Below are positions 22,624-37,600 of a stretch of DNA of 64,000 nt, one piece after another. The DNA comes from Acanthacorydalis orientalis. Lineage: Eukaryota > Arthropoda > Insecta > Megaloptera > Corydalidae. The notes beneath the pieces were generated by a model that did no database searches, was not told the origin of the DNA, and saw nothing but the letters and a program-made list of their open reading frames with translations. Both the position numbers and the translations under genes were made by a program. Location of the stretch: positions 1,809,588 through 1,873,587 of the forward strand of contig CM068323.1 of NCBI GenBank assembly GCA_034766995.1, given 5' to 3'. Numbering within the stretch: the stretch's first letter is position 1; every line of letters begins with the position of its first letter.

Positions 22624-25600
22624 GCGAGTCGCGATGTATTAGTGAATCGCGATGTTTTAGCGAGTCGCGATGTCTTAGCGAGTCGCGATGTTTTAGCGAG
22701 TCGCGATGTTTTAGCGAGTCGCGATGTCTTAGCGAGTCGCGATGTCTTAGCGAGTCGCGATGTTTTAGCGAATCGCGATGTCTTAGCGAGTCGCGATGTC
22801 TTAGCGAGTCGCGATGTCTTAGCGAGTCGCGATGTCTTAGCGAGTCGCGATGTCTTAGCGAGTCGCGATGTCTTAGCGAGTCGCGATGTCTTAGCGAGTC
22901 GCGATGTCTTAGCGAGTCGCGATGTTTTAGCGAGTCGCGATGTCTTAGCGAGTCGCGATGTCTTAGCGAGTCGCGATGTTTTAGCGAGTCGCGATGTCTT
23001 AGCGAGTCGCGATGTATTAGCGAGTCGCGATGTCTTAGCGAGTCGCGATGTCTTAGCGAGTCGCGATGTTTTAGCGAGTCGCGATGTCTTAGCGAGTCGC
23101 GATGTTTTAGCGAGTCGCGATGTCTTAGCGAGTCGCGATGTTTTAGCGAGTCGCGATGTCTTGGCGAGTCGCGATGTCTTGGCGAGTCGCGATGTATTAG
23201 CGAGTCGCGATGTCTTAGCGAGTCGCGATGTTTTAGCGAGTCGCGATGTATTAGCGAGTCGCGATGTCTTAGCGAGTCGCGATGTCTTGGCGAGTCGCGA
23301 TGTCTTGGCGAGTCGCGATGTCTTAGCGAGTCGCGATGTCTTGGCGAGTCGCGATGTCTTGGCGAGTCGCGATGTCTTAGCGAGTCGCGATGTCTTAGCG
23401 AGTCGCGATGTTTTAGCGAGTCGCGATGTATTGGCGAGTCGCGATGTATTAGCGAGTCGCGATGTCTTAGCGAGTCGCGATGTCTTAGCGAGTCGCGATG
23501 TATTAGCGAGTCGCGATGTCTTAGCGAGTCGCGATGTCTTAGCGAGTCGCGATGTATTAGCGAGTCGCGATGTATTAGCGAGTCGCGATGTCTTGGCGAG
23601 TCGCGATGTTTTAGCGAGTCGCGATGTCTTAGCGAGTCGCGATGTATTAGCGAGTCGCGATGTCTTAGCGAGTCGCGATGTCTTGGCGAGTCGCGATGTC
23701 TTAGCGAGTCGCGATGTTTTAGCGAGTCGCGATGTCTTAGCGAGTCGCGATGTCTTAGCGAGTCGCGATGTCTTAGCGAGTCGCGATGTCTTAGCGAGTC
23801 GCGATGTATTAGCGAGTCGCGATGTTTTAGCGAGTCGCGATGTCTTGGCGAGTCGCGATGTCTTAGCGAGTCGCGATGTTTTAGCGAGTCGCGATGTCTT
23901 AGCGAGTCGCGATGTCTTAGCGAGTCGCGATGTATTAGCGAGTCGCGATGTTTTAGCGAGTCGCGATGTCTTGGCGAGTCGCGATGTATTAGCGAGTCGC
24001 GATGTATTAGCGAGTCACGATGTCTTAGCGAGTCGCGATGTTTTAGCGAGTCGCGATGTCTTAGCGAGTCGCGATGTCTTAGCGAGTCGCGATGTTTTAG
24101 CGAGTCGCGATGTCTTAGCGAGTCGCGATGTATTAGCGAGTCGCGATGTTTTAGCGAGTCGCGATGTCTTGGCGAGTCGCGATGTATTAGCGAGTCGCGA
24201 TGTATTAGCGAGTCGCGATGTCTTAGCGAGTCGCGATGTTTTAGCGAGTCGCGATGTCTTAGCGAGTCGCGATGTCTTAGCGAGTCGCGATGTTTTAGCG
24301 AGTCGCGATGTCTTAGCGAGTCGCGATGTATTAGCGAGTCGCGATGTATTAGCGAGTCACGATGTTTTAGCGAGTCGCGATGTATTAGCGAGTCGCGATG
24401 TCTTAGCGAGTCGCGATGTCTTAGCGAGTCGCGATGTTTTAGCGAGTCGCGATGTCTTAGCGAGTCGCGATGTTTTAGCGAGTCGCGATGTCTTAGCGAG
24501 TCGCGATGTTTTAGCGAGTCGCGATGTATTAGCGAGTCGCGATGTCTTAGCGAGTCGCGATGTCTTGGCGAGTCGCGATGTCTTGGCGAGTCGCGATGTC
24601 TTAGCGAGTCGCGATGTCTTAGCGAGTCGCGATGTATTAGCGAGTCGCGATGTCTTAGCGAGTCGCGATGTTTTAGCGAGTCGCGATGTCTTAGCGAGTC
24701 GCGATGTCTTAGCGAGTCGCGATGTATTAGCGAGTCGCGATGTCTTAGCGAGTCGCGATGTATTAGCGAGTCGCGATGTTTTAGCGAGTCGCGATGTCTT
24801 GGCGAGTCGCGATGTCTTAGCGAGTCGCGATGTTTTAGCGAGTCGCGATGTCTTAGCGAGTCGCGATGTCTTAGCGAGTCGCGATGTTTTAGCGAGTCGC
24901 GATGTCTTAGCGAGTCGCGATGTATTAGCGAGTCGCGATGTATTAGCGAGTCACGATGTCTTAGCGAGTCGCGATGTTTTAGCGAGTCGCGATGTCTTAG
25001 CGAGTCGCGATGTCTTAGCGAGTCGCGATGTTTTAGCGAGTCGCGATGTCTTAGCGAGTCGCGATGTATTAGCGAGTCGCGATGTATTAGCGAGTCACGA
25101 TGTCTTAGCGAGTCGCGATGTATTAGCGAGTCGCGATGTATTAGCGAGTCGCGATGTCTTAGCGAGTCGCGATGTCTTGGCGAGTCGCGATGTATTAGCG
25201 AGTCACGATGTCTTAGCGAGTCGCGATGTATTAGCGAGTCGCGATGTCTTAGCGAGTCGCGATGTCTTAGCGAGTCGCGATGTATTAGCGAGTCGCGATG
25301 TCTTAGCGAGTCGCGATGTATTAGCGAGTCGCGATGTATTAGCGAGTCGCGATGTATTAGCGAGTCGCGATGTCTTGGCGAGTCGCGATGTTTTAGCGAG
25401 TCGCGATGTCTTAGCGAGTCGCGATGTATTAGCGAGTCGCGATGTCTTGGCGAGTCGCGATGTTTTAGCGAGTCGCGATGTCTTAGCGAGTCGCGATGTC
25501 TTAGCGAGTCGCGATGTATTAGCGAGTCGCGATGTCTTGGCGAGTCGCGATGTTTTAGCGAGTCGCGATGTCTTAGCGAGTCGCGATGTATTAGCGAGTC

Positions 25601-28600
25601 GCGATGTCTTAGCGAGTCGCGATGTTTTAGCGAGTCGCGATGTCTTAGCGAGTCGCGATGTATTAGCGAGTCGCGATGTATTAGCGAGTCGCGATGTTTT
25701 AGCGAGTCGCGATGTCTTAGCGAGTCGCGATGTCTTAGCGAGTCGCGATGTCTTAGCGAGTCGCGATGTTTTAGCGAGTCGCGATGTCTTAGCGAGTCGC
25801 GATGTCTTAGCGAGTCGCGATGTCTTAGCGAGTCGCGATGTATTAGCGAGTCGCGATGTCTTAGCGAGTCGCGATGTTTTAGCGAGTCGCGATGTCTTAG
25901 CGAGTCGCGATGTCTTAGCGAGTCGCGATGTTTTAGCGAGTCGCGATGTCTTAGCGAGTCGCGATGTATTAGCGAGTCGCGATGTATTAGCGAGTCACGA
26001 TGTCTTAGCGAGTCGCGATGTATTAGCGAGTCGCGATGTATTAGCGAGTCGCGATGTCTTAGCGAGTCGCGATGTCTTGGCGAGTCGCGATGTCTTAGCG
26101 AGTCGCGATGTCTTAGCGAGTCGCGATGTTTTAGCGAGTCGCGATGTCTTAGCGAGTCGCGATGTCTTAGCGAGTCGCGATGTATTAGCGAGTCGCGATG
26201 TCTTAGCGAGTCGCGATGTATTAGCGAGTCGCGATGTATTAGCGAGTCGCGATGTATTAGCGAGTCGCGATGTCTTGGCGAGTCGCGATGTTTTAGCGAG
26301 TCGCGATGTCTTAGCGAGTCGCGATGTATTAGCGAGTCGCGATGTCTTGGCGAGTCGCGATGTTTTAGCGAGTCGCGATGTCTTAGCGAGTCGCGATGTC
26401 TTAGCGAGTCGCGATGTATTAGCGAGTCGCGATGTCTTGGCGAGTCGCGATGTTTTAGCGAGTCGCGATGTCTTAGCGAGTCGCGATGTATTAGCGAGTC
26501 GCGATGTCTTAGCGAGTCGCGATGTTTTAGCGAGTCGCGATGTCTTAGCGAGTCGCGATGTATTAGCGAGTCGCGATGTATTAGCGAGTCGCGATGTATT
26601 AGCGAGTCGCGATGTCTTAGCGAGTCGCGATGTTTTAGCGAGTCGCGATGTCTTAGCGAGTCGCGATGTTTTAGCGAGTCGCGATGTATTAGCGAGTCGC
26701 GATGTCTTAGCGAGTCGCGATGTCTTAGCGAGTCGCGATGTTTTAGCGAGTCGCGATGTCTTAGCGAGTCGCGATGTATTAGCGAGTCGCGATGTATTAG
26801 CGAGTCGCGATGTATTAGCGAGTCGCGATGTCTTAGCGAGTCGCGATGTTTTAGCGAGTCGCGATGTCTTAGCGAGTCGCGATGTTTTAGCGAGTCGCGA
26901 TGTATTAGCGAGTCGCGATGTCTTAGCGAGTCGCGATGTCTTAGCGAGTCGCGATGTTTTAGCGAGTCGCGATGTCTTAGCGAGTCGCGATGTATTAGCG
27001 AGTCGCGATGTCTTGGCGAGTCGCGATGTTTTAGCGAGTCGCGATGTCTTAGCGAGTCGCGATGTCTTAGCGAGTCGCGATGTATTAGCGAGTCGCGATG
27101 TCTTGGCGAGTCGCGATGTTTTAGCGAGTCGCGATGTCTTAGCGAGTCGCGATGTATTAGCGAGTCGCGATGTCTTAGCGAGTCGCGATGTTTTAGCGAG
27201 TCGCGATGTCTTAGCGAGTCGCGATGTATTAGCGAGTCGCGATGTATTAGCGAGTCGCGATGTATTAGCGAGTCGCGATGTCTTAGCGAGTCGCGATGTT
27301 TTAGCGAGTCGCGATGTCTTAGCGAGTCGCGATGTTTTAGCGAGTCGCGATGTATTAGCGAGTCGCGATGTCTTAGCGAGTCGCGATGTCTTAGCGAGTC
27401 GCGATGTTTTAGCGAGTCGCGATGTCTTAGCGAGTCGCGATGTATTAGCGAGTCGCGATGTCTTGGCGAGTCGCGATGTTTTAGCGAGTCGCGATGTCTT
27501 AGCGAGTCGCGATGTCTTAGCGAGTCGCGATGTATTAGCGAGTCGCGATGTCTTGGCGAGTCGCGATGTTTTAGCGAGTCGCGATGTCTTAGCGAGTCGC
27601 GATGTATTAGCGAGTCGCGATGTCTTAGCGAGTCGCGATGTTTTAGCGAGTCGCGATGTCTTAGCGAGTCGCGATGTATTAGCGAGTCGCGATGTATTAG
27701 CGAGTCGCGATGTATTAGCGAGTCGCGATGTCTTAGCGAGTCGCGATGTTTTAGCGAGTCGCGATGTCTTAGCGAGTCGCGATGTTTTAGCGAGTCGCGA
27801 TGTATTGGCGAGTCGCGATGTCTTAGCGAGTCGCGATGTCTTAGCGAGTCGCGATGTCTTAGCGAGTCGCGATGTCTTAGCGAGTCGCGATGTATTAGCG
27901 AGTCGCGATGTCTTAGCGAGTCGCGATGTATTAGCGAGTCGCGATGTATTAGCGAGTCGCGATGTCTTGGCGAGTCGCGATGTTTTAGCGAGTCGCGATG
28001 TCTTAGCGAGTCGCGATGTCTTAGCGAGTCGCGATGTCTTGGCGAGTCGCGATGTTTTAGCGAGTCGCGATGTCTTAGCGAGTCGCGATGTATTAGCGAG
28101 TCGCGATGTCTTGGCGAGTCGCGATGTTTTAGCGAGTCGCGATGTCTTAGCGAGTCGCGATGTCTTAGCGAGTCGCGATGTATTAGCGAGTCGCGATGTC
28201 TTGGCGAGTCGCGATGTTTTAGCGAGTCGCGATGTCTTAGCGAGTCGCGATGTATTAGCGAGTCGCGATGTCTTAGCGAGTCGCGATGTTTTAGCGAGTC
28301 GCGATGTCTTAGCGAGTCGCGATGTATTAGCGAGTCGCGATGTATTAGCGAGTCGCGATGTATTAGCGAGTCGCGATGTCTTAGCGAGTCGCGATGTTTT
28401 AGCGAGTCGCGATGTCTTAGCGAGTCGCGATGTCTTAGCGAGTCGCGATGTCTTAGCGAGTCGCGATGTATTAGCGAGTCGCGATGTCTTAGCGAGTCGC
28501 GATGTTTTAGCGAGTCGCGATGTCTTAGCGAGTCGCGATGTCTTAGCGAGTCGCGATGTATTAGCGAGTCACGATGTCTTAGCGAGTCGCGATGTATTAG

Positions 28601-31600
28601 CGAGTCGCGATGTATTAGCGAGTCGCGATGTCTTAGCGAGTCGCGATGTCTTGGCGAGTCGCGATGTTTTAGCGAGTCGCGATGTCTTAGCGAGTCGCGA
28701 TGTATTAGCGAGTCGCGATGTCTTGGCGAGTCGCGATGTTTTAGCGAGTCGCGATGTCTTAGCGAGTCGCGATGTCTTAGCGAGTCGCGATGTATTAGCG
28801 AGTCGCGATGTCTTGGCGAGTCGCGATGTTTTAGCGAGTCGCGATGTCTTAGCGAGTCGCGATGTATTAGCGAGTCGCGATGTCTTAGCGAGTCGCGATG
28901 TTTTAGCGAGTCGCGATGTCTTAGCGAGTCGCGATGTATTAGCGAGTCGCGATGTATTAGCGAGTCGCGATGTTTTAGCGAGTCGCGATGTCTTAGCGAG
29001 TCGCGATGTCTTAGCGAGTCGCGATGTCTTAGCGAGTCGCGATGTTTTAGCGAGTCGCGATGTCTTAGCGAGTCGCGATGTCTTAGCGAGTCGCGATGTC
29101 TTAGCGAGTCGCGATGTATTAGCGAGTCGCGATGTCTTAGCGAGTCGCGATGTTTTAGCGAGTCGCGATGTCTTAGCGAGTCGCGATGTCTTAGCGAGTC
29201 GCGATGTTTTAGCGAGTCGCGATGTCTTAGCGAGTCGCGATGTATTAGCGAGTCGCGATGTATTAGCGAGTCACGATGTCTTAGCGAGTCGCGATGTATT
29301 AGCGAGTCGCGATGTATTAGCGAGTCGCGATGTCTTAGCGAGTCGCGATGTCTTGGCGAGTCGCGATGTCTTAGCGAGTCGCGATGTCTTAGCGAGTCGC
29401 GATGTTTTAGCGAGTCGCGATGTCTTAGCGAGTCGCGATGTCTTAGCGAGTCGCGATGTATTAGCGAGTCGCGATGTCTTAGCGAGTCGCGATGTATTAG
29501 CGAGTCGCGATGTATTAGCGAGTCGCGATGTATTAGCGAGTCGCGATGTCTTGGCGAGTCGCGATGTTTTAGCGAGTCGCGATGTCTTAGCGAGTCGCGA
29601 TGTATTAGCGAGTCGCGATGTATTAGCGAGTCGCGATGTATTAGCGAGTCGCGATGTATTAGCGAGTCGCGATGTATTAGCGAGTCGCGATGTCTTGGCG
29701 AGTCGCGATGTTTTAGCGAGTCGCGATGTCTTAGCGAGTCGCGATGTATTAGCGAGTCGCGATGTCTTGGCGAGTCGCGATGTTTTAGCGAGTCGCGATG
29801 TCTTAGCGAGTCGCGATGTCTTAGCGAGTCGCGATGTATTAGCGAGTCGCGATGTCTTGGCGAGTCGCGATGTTTTAGCGAGTCGCGATGTCTTAGCGAG
29901 TCGCGATGTATTAGCGAGTCGCGATGTCTTAGCGAGTCGCGATGTTTTAGCGAGTCGCGATGTCTTAGCGAGTCGCGATGTATTAGCGAGTCGCGATGTA
30001 TTAGCGAGTCGCGATGTTTTAGCGAGTCGCGATGTCTTAGCGAGTCGCGATGTCTTAGCGAGTCGCGATGTCTTAGCGAGTCGCGATGTTTTAGCGAGTC
30101 GCGATGTCTTAGCGAGTCGCGATGTCTTAGCGAGTCGCGATGTCTTAGCGAGTCGCGATGTATTAGCGAGTCGCGATGTCTTAGCGAGTCGCGATGTTTT
30201 AGCGAGTCGCGATGTCTTAGCGAGTCGCGATGTCTTAGCGAGTCGCGATGTTTTAGCGAGTCGCGATGTCTTAGCGAGTCGCGATGTATTAGCGAGTCGC
30301 GATGTATTAGCGAGTCACGATGTCTTAGCGAGTCGCGATGTATTAGCGAGTCGCGATGTATTAGCGAGTCGCGATGTCTTAGCGAGTCGCGATGTCTTGG
30401 CGAGTCGCGATGTCTTAGCGAGTCGCGATGTCTTAGCGAGTCGCGATGTTTTAGCGAGTCGCGATGTCTTAGCGAGTCGCGATGTCTTAGCGAGTCGCGA
30501 TGTATTAGCGAGTCGCGATGTCTTAGCGAGTCGCGATGTATTAGCGAGTCGCGATGTATTAGCGAGTCGCGATGTATTAGCGAGTCGCGATGTCTTGGCG
30601 AGTCGCGATGTTTTAGCGAGTCGCGATGTCTTAGCGAGTCGCGATGTATTAGCGAGTCGCGATGTCTTGGCGAGTCGCGATGTTTTAGCGAGTCGCGATG
30701 TCTTAGCGAGTCGCGATGTCTTAGCGAGTCGCGATGTATTAGCGAGTCGCGATGTCTTGGCGAGTCGCGATGTTTTAGCGAGTCGCGATGTCTTAGCGAG
30801 TCGCGATGTATTAGCGAGTCGCGATGTTTTAGCGAGTCGCGATGTCTTAGCGAGTCGCGATGTATTAGCGAGTCGCGATGTATTAGCGAGTCGCGATGTA
30901 TTAGCGAGTCGCGATGTATTAGCGAGTCGCGATGTATTAGCGAGTCGCGATGTCTTGGCGAGTCGCGATGTTTTAGCGAGTCGCGATGTCTTAGCGAGTC
31001 GCGATGTATTAGCGAGTCGCGATGTCTTGGCGAGTCGCGATGTTTTAGCGAGTCGCGATGTCTTAGCGAGTCGCGATGTCTTAGCGAGTCGCGATGTATT
31101 AGCGAGTCGCGATGTCTTGGCGAGTCGCGATGTTTTAGCGAGTCGCGATGTCTTAGCGAGTCGCGATGTATTAGCGAGTCGCGATGTCTTAGCGAGTCGC
31201 GATGTTTTAGCGAGTCGCGATGTCTTAGCGAGTCGCGATGTATTAGCGAGTCGCGATGTATTAGCGAGTCGCGATGTTTTAGCGAGTCGCGATGTCTTAG
31301 CGAGTCGCGATGTCTTAGCGAGTCGCGATGTCTTAGCGAGTCGCGATGTTTTAGCGAGTCGCGATGTCTTAGCGAGTCGCGATGTCTTAGCGAGTCGCGA
31401 TGTCTTAGCGAGTCGCGATGTATTAGCGAGTCGCGATGTCTTAGCGAGTCGCGATGTTTTAGCGAGTCGCGATGTCTTAGCGAGTCGCGATGTCTTAGCG
31501 AGTCGCGATGTTTTAGCGAGTCGCGATGTCTTAGCGAGTCGCGATGTATTAGCGAGTCGCGATGTATTAGCGAGTCACGATGTCTTAGCGAGTCGCGATG

Positions 31601-34600
31601 TATTAGCGAGTCGCGATGTATTAGCGAGTCGCGATGTCTTAGCGAGTCGCGATGTCTTGGCGAGTCGCGATGTCTTAGCGAGTCGCGATGTCTTAGCGAG
31701 TCGCGATGTTTTAGCGAGTCGCGATGTCTTAGCGAGTCGCGATGTCTTAGCGAGTCGCGATGTATTAGCGAGTCGCGATGTCTTAGCGAGTCGCGATGTA
31801 TTAGCGAGTCGCGATGTATTAGCGAGTCGCGATGTATTAGCGAGTCGCGATGTCTTGGCGAGTCGCGATGTTTTAGCGAGTCGCGATGTCTTAGCGAGTC
31901 GCGATGTATTAGCGAGTCGCGATGTATTAGCGAGTCGCGATGTATTAGCGAGTCGCGATGTATTAGCGAGTCGCGATGTATTAGCGAGTCGCGATGTCTT
32001 GGCGAGTCGCGATGTTTTAGCGAGTCGCGATGTCTTAGCGAGTCGCGATGTATTAGCGAGTCGCGATGTCTTGGCGAGTCGCGATGTTTTAGCGAGTCGC
32101 GATGTCTTAGCGAGTCGCGATGTCTTAGCGAGTCGCGATGTATTAGCGAGTCGCGATGTCTTGGCGAGTCGCGATGTTTTAGCGAGTCGCGATGTCTTAG
32201 CGAGTCGCGATGTATTAGCGAGTCGCGATGTCTTAGCGAGTCGCGATGTTTTAGCGAGTCGCGATGTCTTAGCGAGTCGCGATGTATTAGCGAGTCGCGA
32301 TGTATTAGCGAGTCGCGATGTTTTAGCGAGTCGCGATGTCTTAGCGAGTCGCGATGTCTTAGCGAGTCGCGATGTCTTAGCGAGTCGCGATGTTTTAGCG
32401 AGTCGCGATGTCTTAGCGAGTCGCGATGTCTTAGCGAGTCGCGATGTCTTAGCGAGTCGCGATGTATTAGCGAGTCGCGATGTCTTAGCGAGTCGCGATG
32501 TTTTAGCGAGTCGCGATGTCTTAGCGAGTCGCGATGTCTTAGCGAGTCGCGATGTTTTAGCGAGTCGCGATGTCTTAGCGAGTCGCGATGTATTAGCGAG
32601 TCGCGATGTATTAGCGAGTCACGATGTCTTAGCGAGTCGCGATGTATTAGCGAGTCGCGATGTATTAGCGAGTCGCGATGTCTTAGCGAGTCGCGATGTC
32701 TTGGCGAGTCGCGATGTCTTAGCGAGTCGCGATGTCTTAGCGAGTCGCGATGTTTTAGCGAGTCGCGATGTCTTAGCGAGTCGCGATGTCTTAGCGAGTC
32801 GCGATGTATTAGCGAGTCGCGATGTCTTAGCGAGTCGCGATGTATTAGCGAGTCGCGATGTATTAGCGAGTCGCGATGTATTAGCGAGTCGCGATGTCTT
32901 GGCGAGTCGCGATGTTTTAGCGAGTCGCGATGTCTTAGCGAGTCGCGATGTATTAGCGAGTCGCGATGTCTTGGCGAGTCGCGATGTTTTAGCGAGTCGC
33001 GATGTCTTAGCGAGTCGCGATGTCTTAGCGAGTCGCGATGTATTAGCGAGTCGCGATGTCTTGGCGAGTCGCGATGTTTTAGCGAGTCGCGATGTCTTAG
33101 CGAGTCGCGATGTATTAGCGAGTCGCGATGTCTTAGCGAGTCGCGATGTTTTAGCGAGTCGCGATGTCTTAGCGAGTCGCGATGTATTAGCGAGTCGCGA
33201 TGTATTAGCGAGTCGCGATGTATTAGCGAGTCGCGATGTCTTAGCGAGTCGCGATGTTTTAGCGAGTCGCGATGTCTTAGCGAGTCGCGATGTATTAGCG
33301 AGTCGCGATGTATTAGCGAGTCGCGATGTATTAGCGAGTCGCGATGTCTTAGCGAGTCGCGATGTTTTAGCGAGTCGCGATGTCTTAGCGAGTCGCGATG
33401 TTTTAGCGAGTCGCGATGTATTAGCGAGTCGCGATGTCTTAGCGAGTCGCGATGTCTTAGCGAGTCGCGATGTTTTAGCGAGTCGCGATGTCTTAGCGAG
33501 TCGCGATGTTTTAGCGAGTCGCGATGTCTTAGCGAGTCGCGATGTTTTAGCGAGTCGCGATGTATTAGCGAGTCGCGATGTCTTAGCGAGTCGCGATGTC
33601 TTGGCGAGTCGCGATGTCTTAGCGAGTCGCGATGTTTTAGCGAGTCGCGATGTCTTAGCGAGTCGCGATGTCTTAGCGAGTCGCGATGTATTAGCGAGTC
33701 GCGATGTCTTAGCGAGTCGCGATGTATTAGCGAGTCGCGATGTTTTAGCGAGTCGCGATGTCTTGGCGAGTCGCGATGTCTTAGCGAGTCGCGATGTTTT
33801 AGCGAGTCGCGATGTCTTAGCGAGTCGCGATGTCTTAGCGAGTCGCGATGTATTAGCGAGTCGCGATGTTTTAGCGAGTCGCGATGTCTTGGCGAGTCGC
33901 GATGTATTAGCGAGTCGCGATGTATTAGCGAGTCGCGATGTCTTAGCGAGTCGCGATGTTTTAGCGAGTCGCGATGTCTTAGCGAGTCGCGATGTCTTAG
34001 CGAGTCGCGATGTTTTAGCGAGTCGCGATGTCTTAGCGAGTCGCGATGTATTAGCGAGTCGCGATGTATTAGCGAGTCACGATGTTTTAGCGAGTCGCGA
34101 TGTATTAGCGAGTCGCGATGTCTTAGCGAGTCGCGATGTCTTAGCGAGTCGCGATGTTTTAGCGAGTCGCGATGTCTTAGCGAGTCGCGATGTTTTAGCG
34201 AGTCGCGATGTCTTAGCGAGTCGCGATGTTTTAGCGAGTCGCGATGTATTAGCGAGTCGCGATGTCTTAGCGAGTCGCGATGTCTTGGCGAGTCGCGATG
34301 TCTTAGCGAGTCGCGATGTCTTAGCGAGTCGCGATGTATTAGCGAGTCGCGATGTCTTAGCGAGTCGCGATGTTTTAGCGAGTCGCGATGTCTTAGCGAG
34401 TCGCGATGTCTTAGCGAGTCGCGATGTATTAGCGAGTCGCGATGTCTTAGCGAGTCGCGATGTATTAGCGAGTCGCGATGTTTTAGCGAGTCGCGATGTC
34501 TTGGCGAGTCGCGATGTCTTAGCGAGTCGCGATGTTTTAGCGAGTCGCGATGTCTTAGCGAGTCGCGATGTCTTAGCGAGTCGCGATGTTTTAGCGAGTC

Positions 34601-37600
34601 GCGATGTCTTAGCGAGTCGCGATGTATTAGCGAGTCGCGATGTATTAGCGAGTCACGATGTCTTAGCGAGTCGCGATGTATTAGCGAGTCGCGATGTATT
34701 AGCGAGTCGCGATGTCTTAGCGAGTCGCGATGTCTTGGCGAGTCGCGATGTCTTAGCGAGTCGCGATGTCTTAGCGAGTCGCGATGTTTTAGCGAGTCGC
34801 GATGTCTTAGCGAGTCGCGATGTCTTAGCGAGTCGCGATGTTTTAGCGAGTCGCGATGTCTTAGCGAGTCGCGATGTCTTAGCGAGTCGCGATGTATTAG
34901 CGAGTCGCGATGTCTTAGCGAGTCGCGATGTATTAGCGAGTCGCGATGTTTTAGCGAGTCGCGATGTATTAGCGAGTCGCGATGTCTTAGCGAGTCGCGA
35001 TGTATTAGCGAGTCGCGATGTCTTAGCGAGTCGCGATGTCTTAGCGAGTCGCGATGTCTTAGCGAGTCGCGATGTATTAGCGAGTCGCGATGTCTTAGCG
35101 AGTCGCGATGTCTTAGCGAGTCGCGATGTTTTAGCGAGTCGCGATGTATTAGCGAGTCGCGATGTCTTAGCGAGTCGCGATGTATTAGCGAGTCGCGATG
35201 TCTTGGCGAGTCGCGATGTTTTAGCGAGTCGCGATGTCTTAGCGAGTCGCGATGTCTTAGCGAGTCGCGATGTATTAGCGAGTCGCGATGTCTTGGCGAG
35301 TCGCGATGTTTTAGCGAGTCGCGATGTCTTAGCGAGTCGCGATGTATTAGCGAGTCGCGATGTCTTAGCGAGTCGCGATGTTTTAGCGAGTCGCGATGTC
35401 TTAGCGAGTCGCGATGTATTAGCGAGTCGCGATGTATTAGCGAGTCGCGATGTTTTAGCGAGTCGCGATGTCTTAGCGAGTCGCGATGTCTTAGCGAGTC
35501 GCGATGTCTTAGCGAGTCGCGATGTTTTAGCGAGTCGCGATGTCTTAGCGAGTCGCGATGTCTTAGCGAGTCGCGATGTCTTAGCGAGTCGCGATGTATT
35601 AGCGAGTCGCGATGTCTTAGCGAGTCGCGATGTTTTAGCGAGTCGCGATGTCTTAGCGAGTCGCGATGTCTTAGCGAGTCGCGATGTTTTAGCGAGTCGC
35701 GATGTCTTAGCGAGTCGCGATGTATTAGCGAGTCGCGATGTATTAGCGAGTCACGATGTCTTAGCGAGTCGCGATGTATTAGCGAGTCGCGATGTATTAG
35801 CGAGTCGCGATGTCTTAGCGAGTCGCGATGTCTTGGCGAGTCGCGATGTCTTAGCGAGTCGCGATGTCTTAGCGAGTCGCGATGTTTTAGCGAGTCGCGA
35901 TGTCTTAGCGAGTCGCGATGTCTTAGCGAGTCGCGATGTATTAGCGAGTCGCGATGTCTTAGCGAGTCGCGATGTATTAGCGAGTCGCGATGTATTAGCG
36001 AGTCGCGATGTATTAGCGAGTCGCGATGTCTTGGCGAGTCGCGATGTTTTAGCGAGTCGCGATGTCTTAGCGAGTCGCGATGTATTAGCGAGTCGCGATG
36101 TCTTGGCGAGTCGCGATGTTTTAGCGAGTCGCGATGTCTTAGCGAGTCGCGATGTCTTAGCGAGTCGCGATGTATTAGCGAGTCGCGATGTCTTGGCGAG
36201 TCGCGATGTTTTAGCGAGTCGCGATGTCTTAGCGAGTCGCGATGTATTAGCGAGTCGCGATGTCTTAGCGAGTCGCGATGTTTTAGCGAGTCGCGATGTC
36301 TTAGCGAGTCGCGATGTATTAGCGAGTCGCGATGTATTAGCGAGTCGCGATGTATTAGCGAGTCGCGATGTCTTAGCGAGTCGCGATGTTTTAGCGAGTC
36401 GCGATGTCTTAGCGAGTCGCGATGTTTTAGCGAGTCGCGATGTATTAGCGAGTCGCGATGTCTTAGCGAGTCGCGATGTCTTAGCGAGTCGCGATGTTTT
36501 AGCGAGTCGCGATGTCTTAGCGAGTCGCGATGTCTTAGCGAGTCGCGATGTATTAGCGAGTCGCGATGTCTTAGCGAGTCGCGATGTATTAGCGAGTCGC
36601 GATGTATTAGCGAGTCGCGATGTATTAGCGAGTCGCGATGTCTTGGCGAGTCGCGATGTTTTAGCGAGTCGCGATGTCTTAGCGAGTCGCGATGTCTTAG
36701 CGAGTCGCGATGTCTTGGCGAGTCGCGATGTTTTAGCGAGTCGCGATGTCTTAGCGAGTCGCGATGTATTAGCGAGTCGCGATGTCTTGGCGAGTCGCGA
36801 TGTTTTAGCGAGTCGCGATGTCTTAGCGAGTCGCGATGTCTTAGCGAGTCGCGATGTATTAGCGAGTCGCGATGTCTTGGCGAGTCGCGATGTTTTAGCG
36901 AGTCGCGATGTCTTAGCGAGTCGCGATATATTAGCGAGTCGCGATGTCTTAGCGAGTCGCGATGTTTTAGCGAGTCGCGATGTCTTAGCGAGTCGCGATG
37001 TATTAGCGAGTCGCGATGTATTAGCGAGTCGCGATGTATTAGCGAGTCGCGATGTCTTAGCGAGTCGCGATGTTTTAGCGAGTCGCGATGTCTTAGCGAG
37101 TCGCGATGTCTTAGCGAGTCGCGATGTCTTAGCGAGTCGCGATGTATTAGCGAGTCGCGATGTCTTAGCGAGTCGCGATGTTTTAGCGAGTCGCGATGTC
37201 TTAGCGAGTCGCGATGTCTTAGCGAGTCGCGATGTTTTAGCGAGTCGCGATGTCTTAGCGAGTCGCGATGTATTAGCGAGTCGCGATGTATTAGCGAGTC
37301 ACGATGTCTTAGCGAGTCGCGATGTATTAGCGAGTCGCGATGTATTAGCGAGTCGCGATGTCTTAGCGAGTCGCGATGTCTTGGCGAGTCGCGATGTCTT
37401 AGCGAGTCGCGATGTCTTAGCGAGTCGCGATGTTTTAGCGAGTCGCGATGTCTTAGCGAGTCGCGATGTCTTAGCGAGTCGCGATGTATTAGCGAGTCGC
37501 GATGTCTTAGCGAGTCGCGATGTATTAGCGAGTCGCGATGTATTAGCGAGTCGCGATGTATTAGCGAGTCGCGATGTCTTGGCGAGTCGCGATGTTTTAG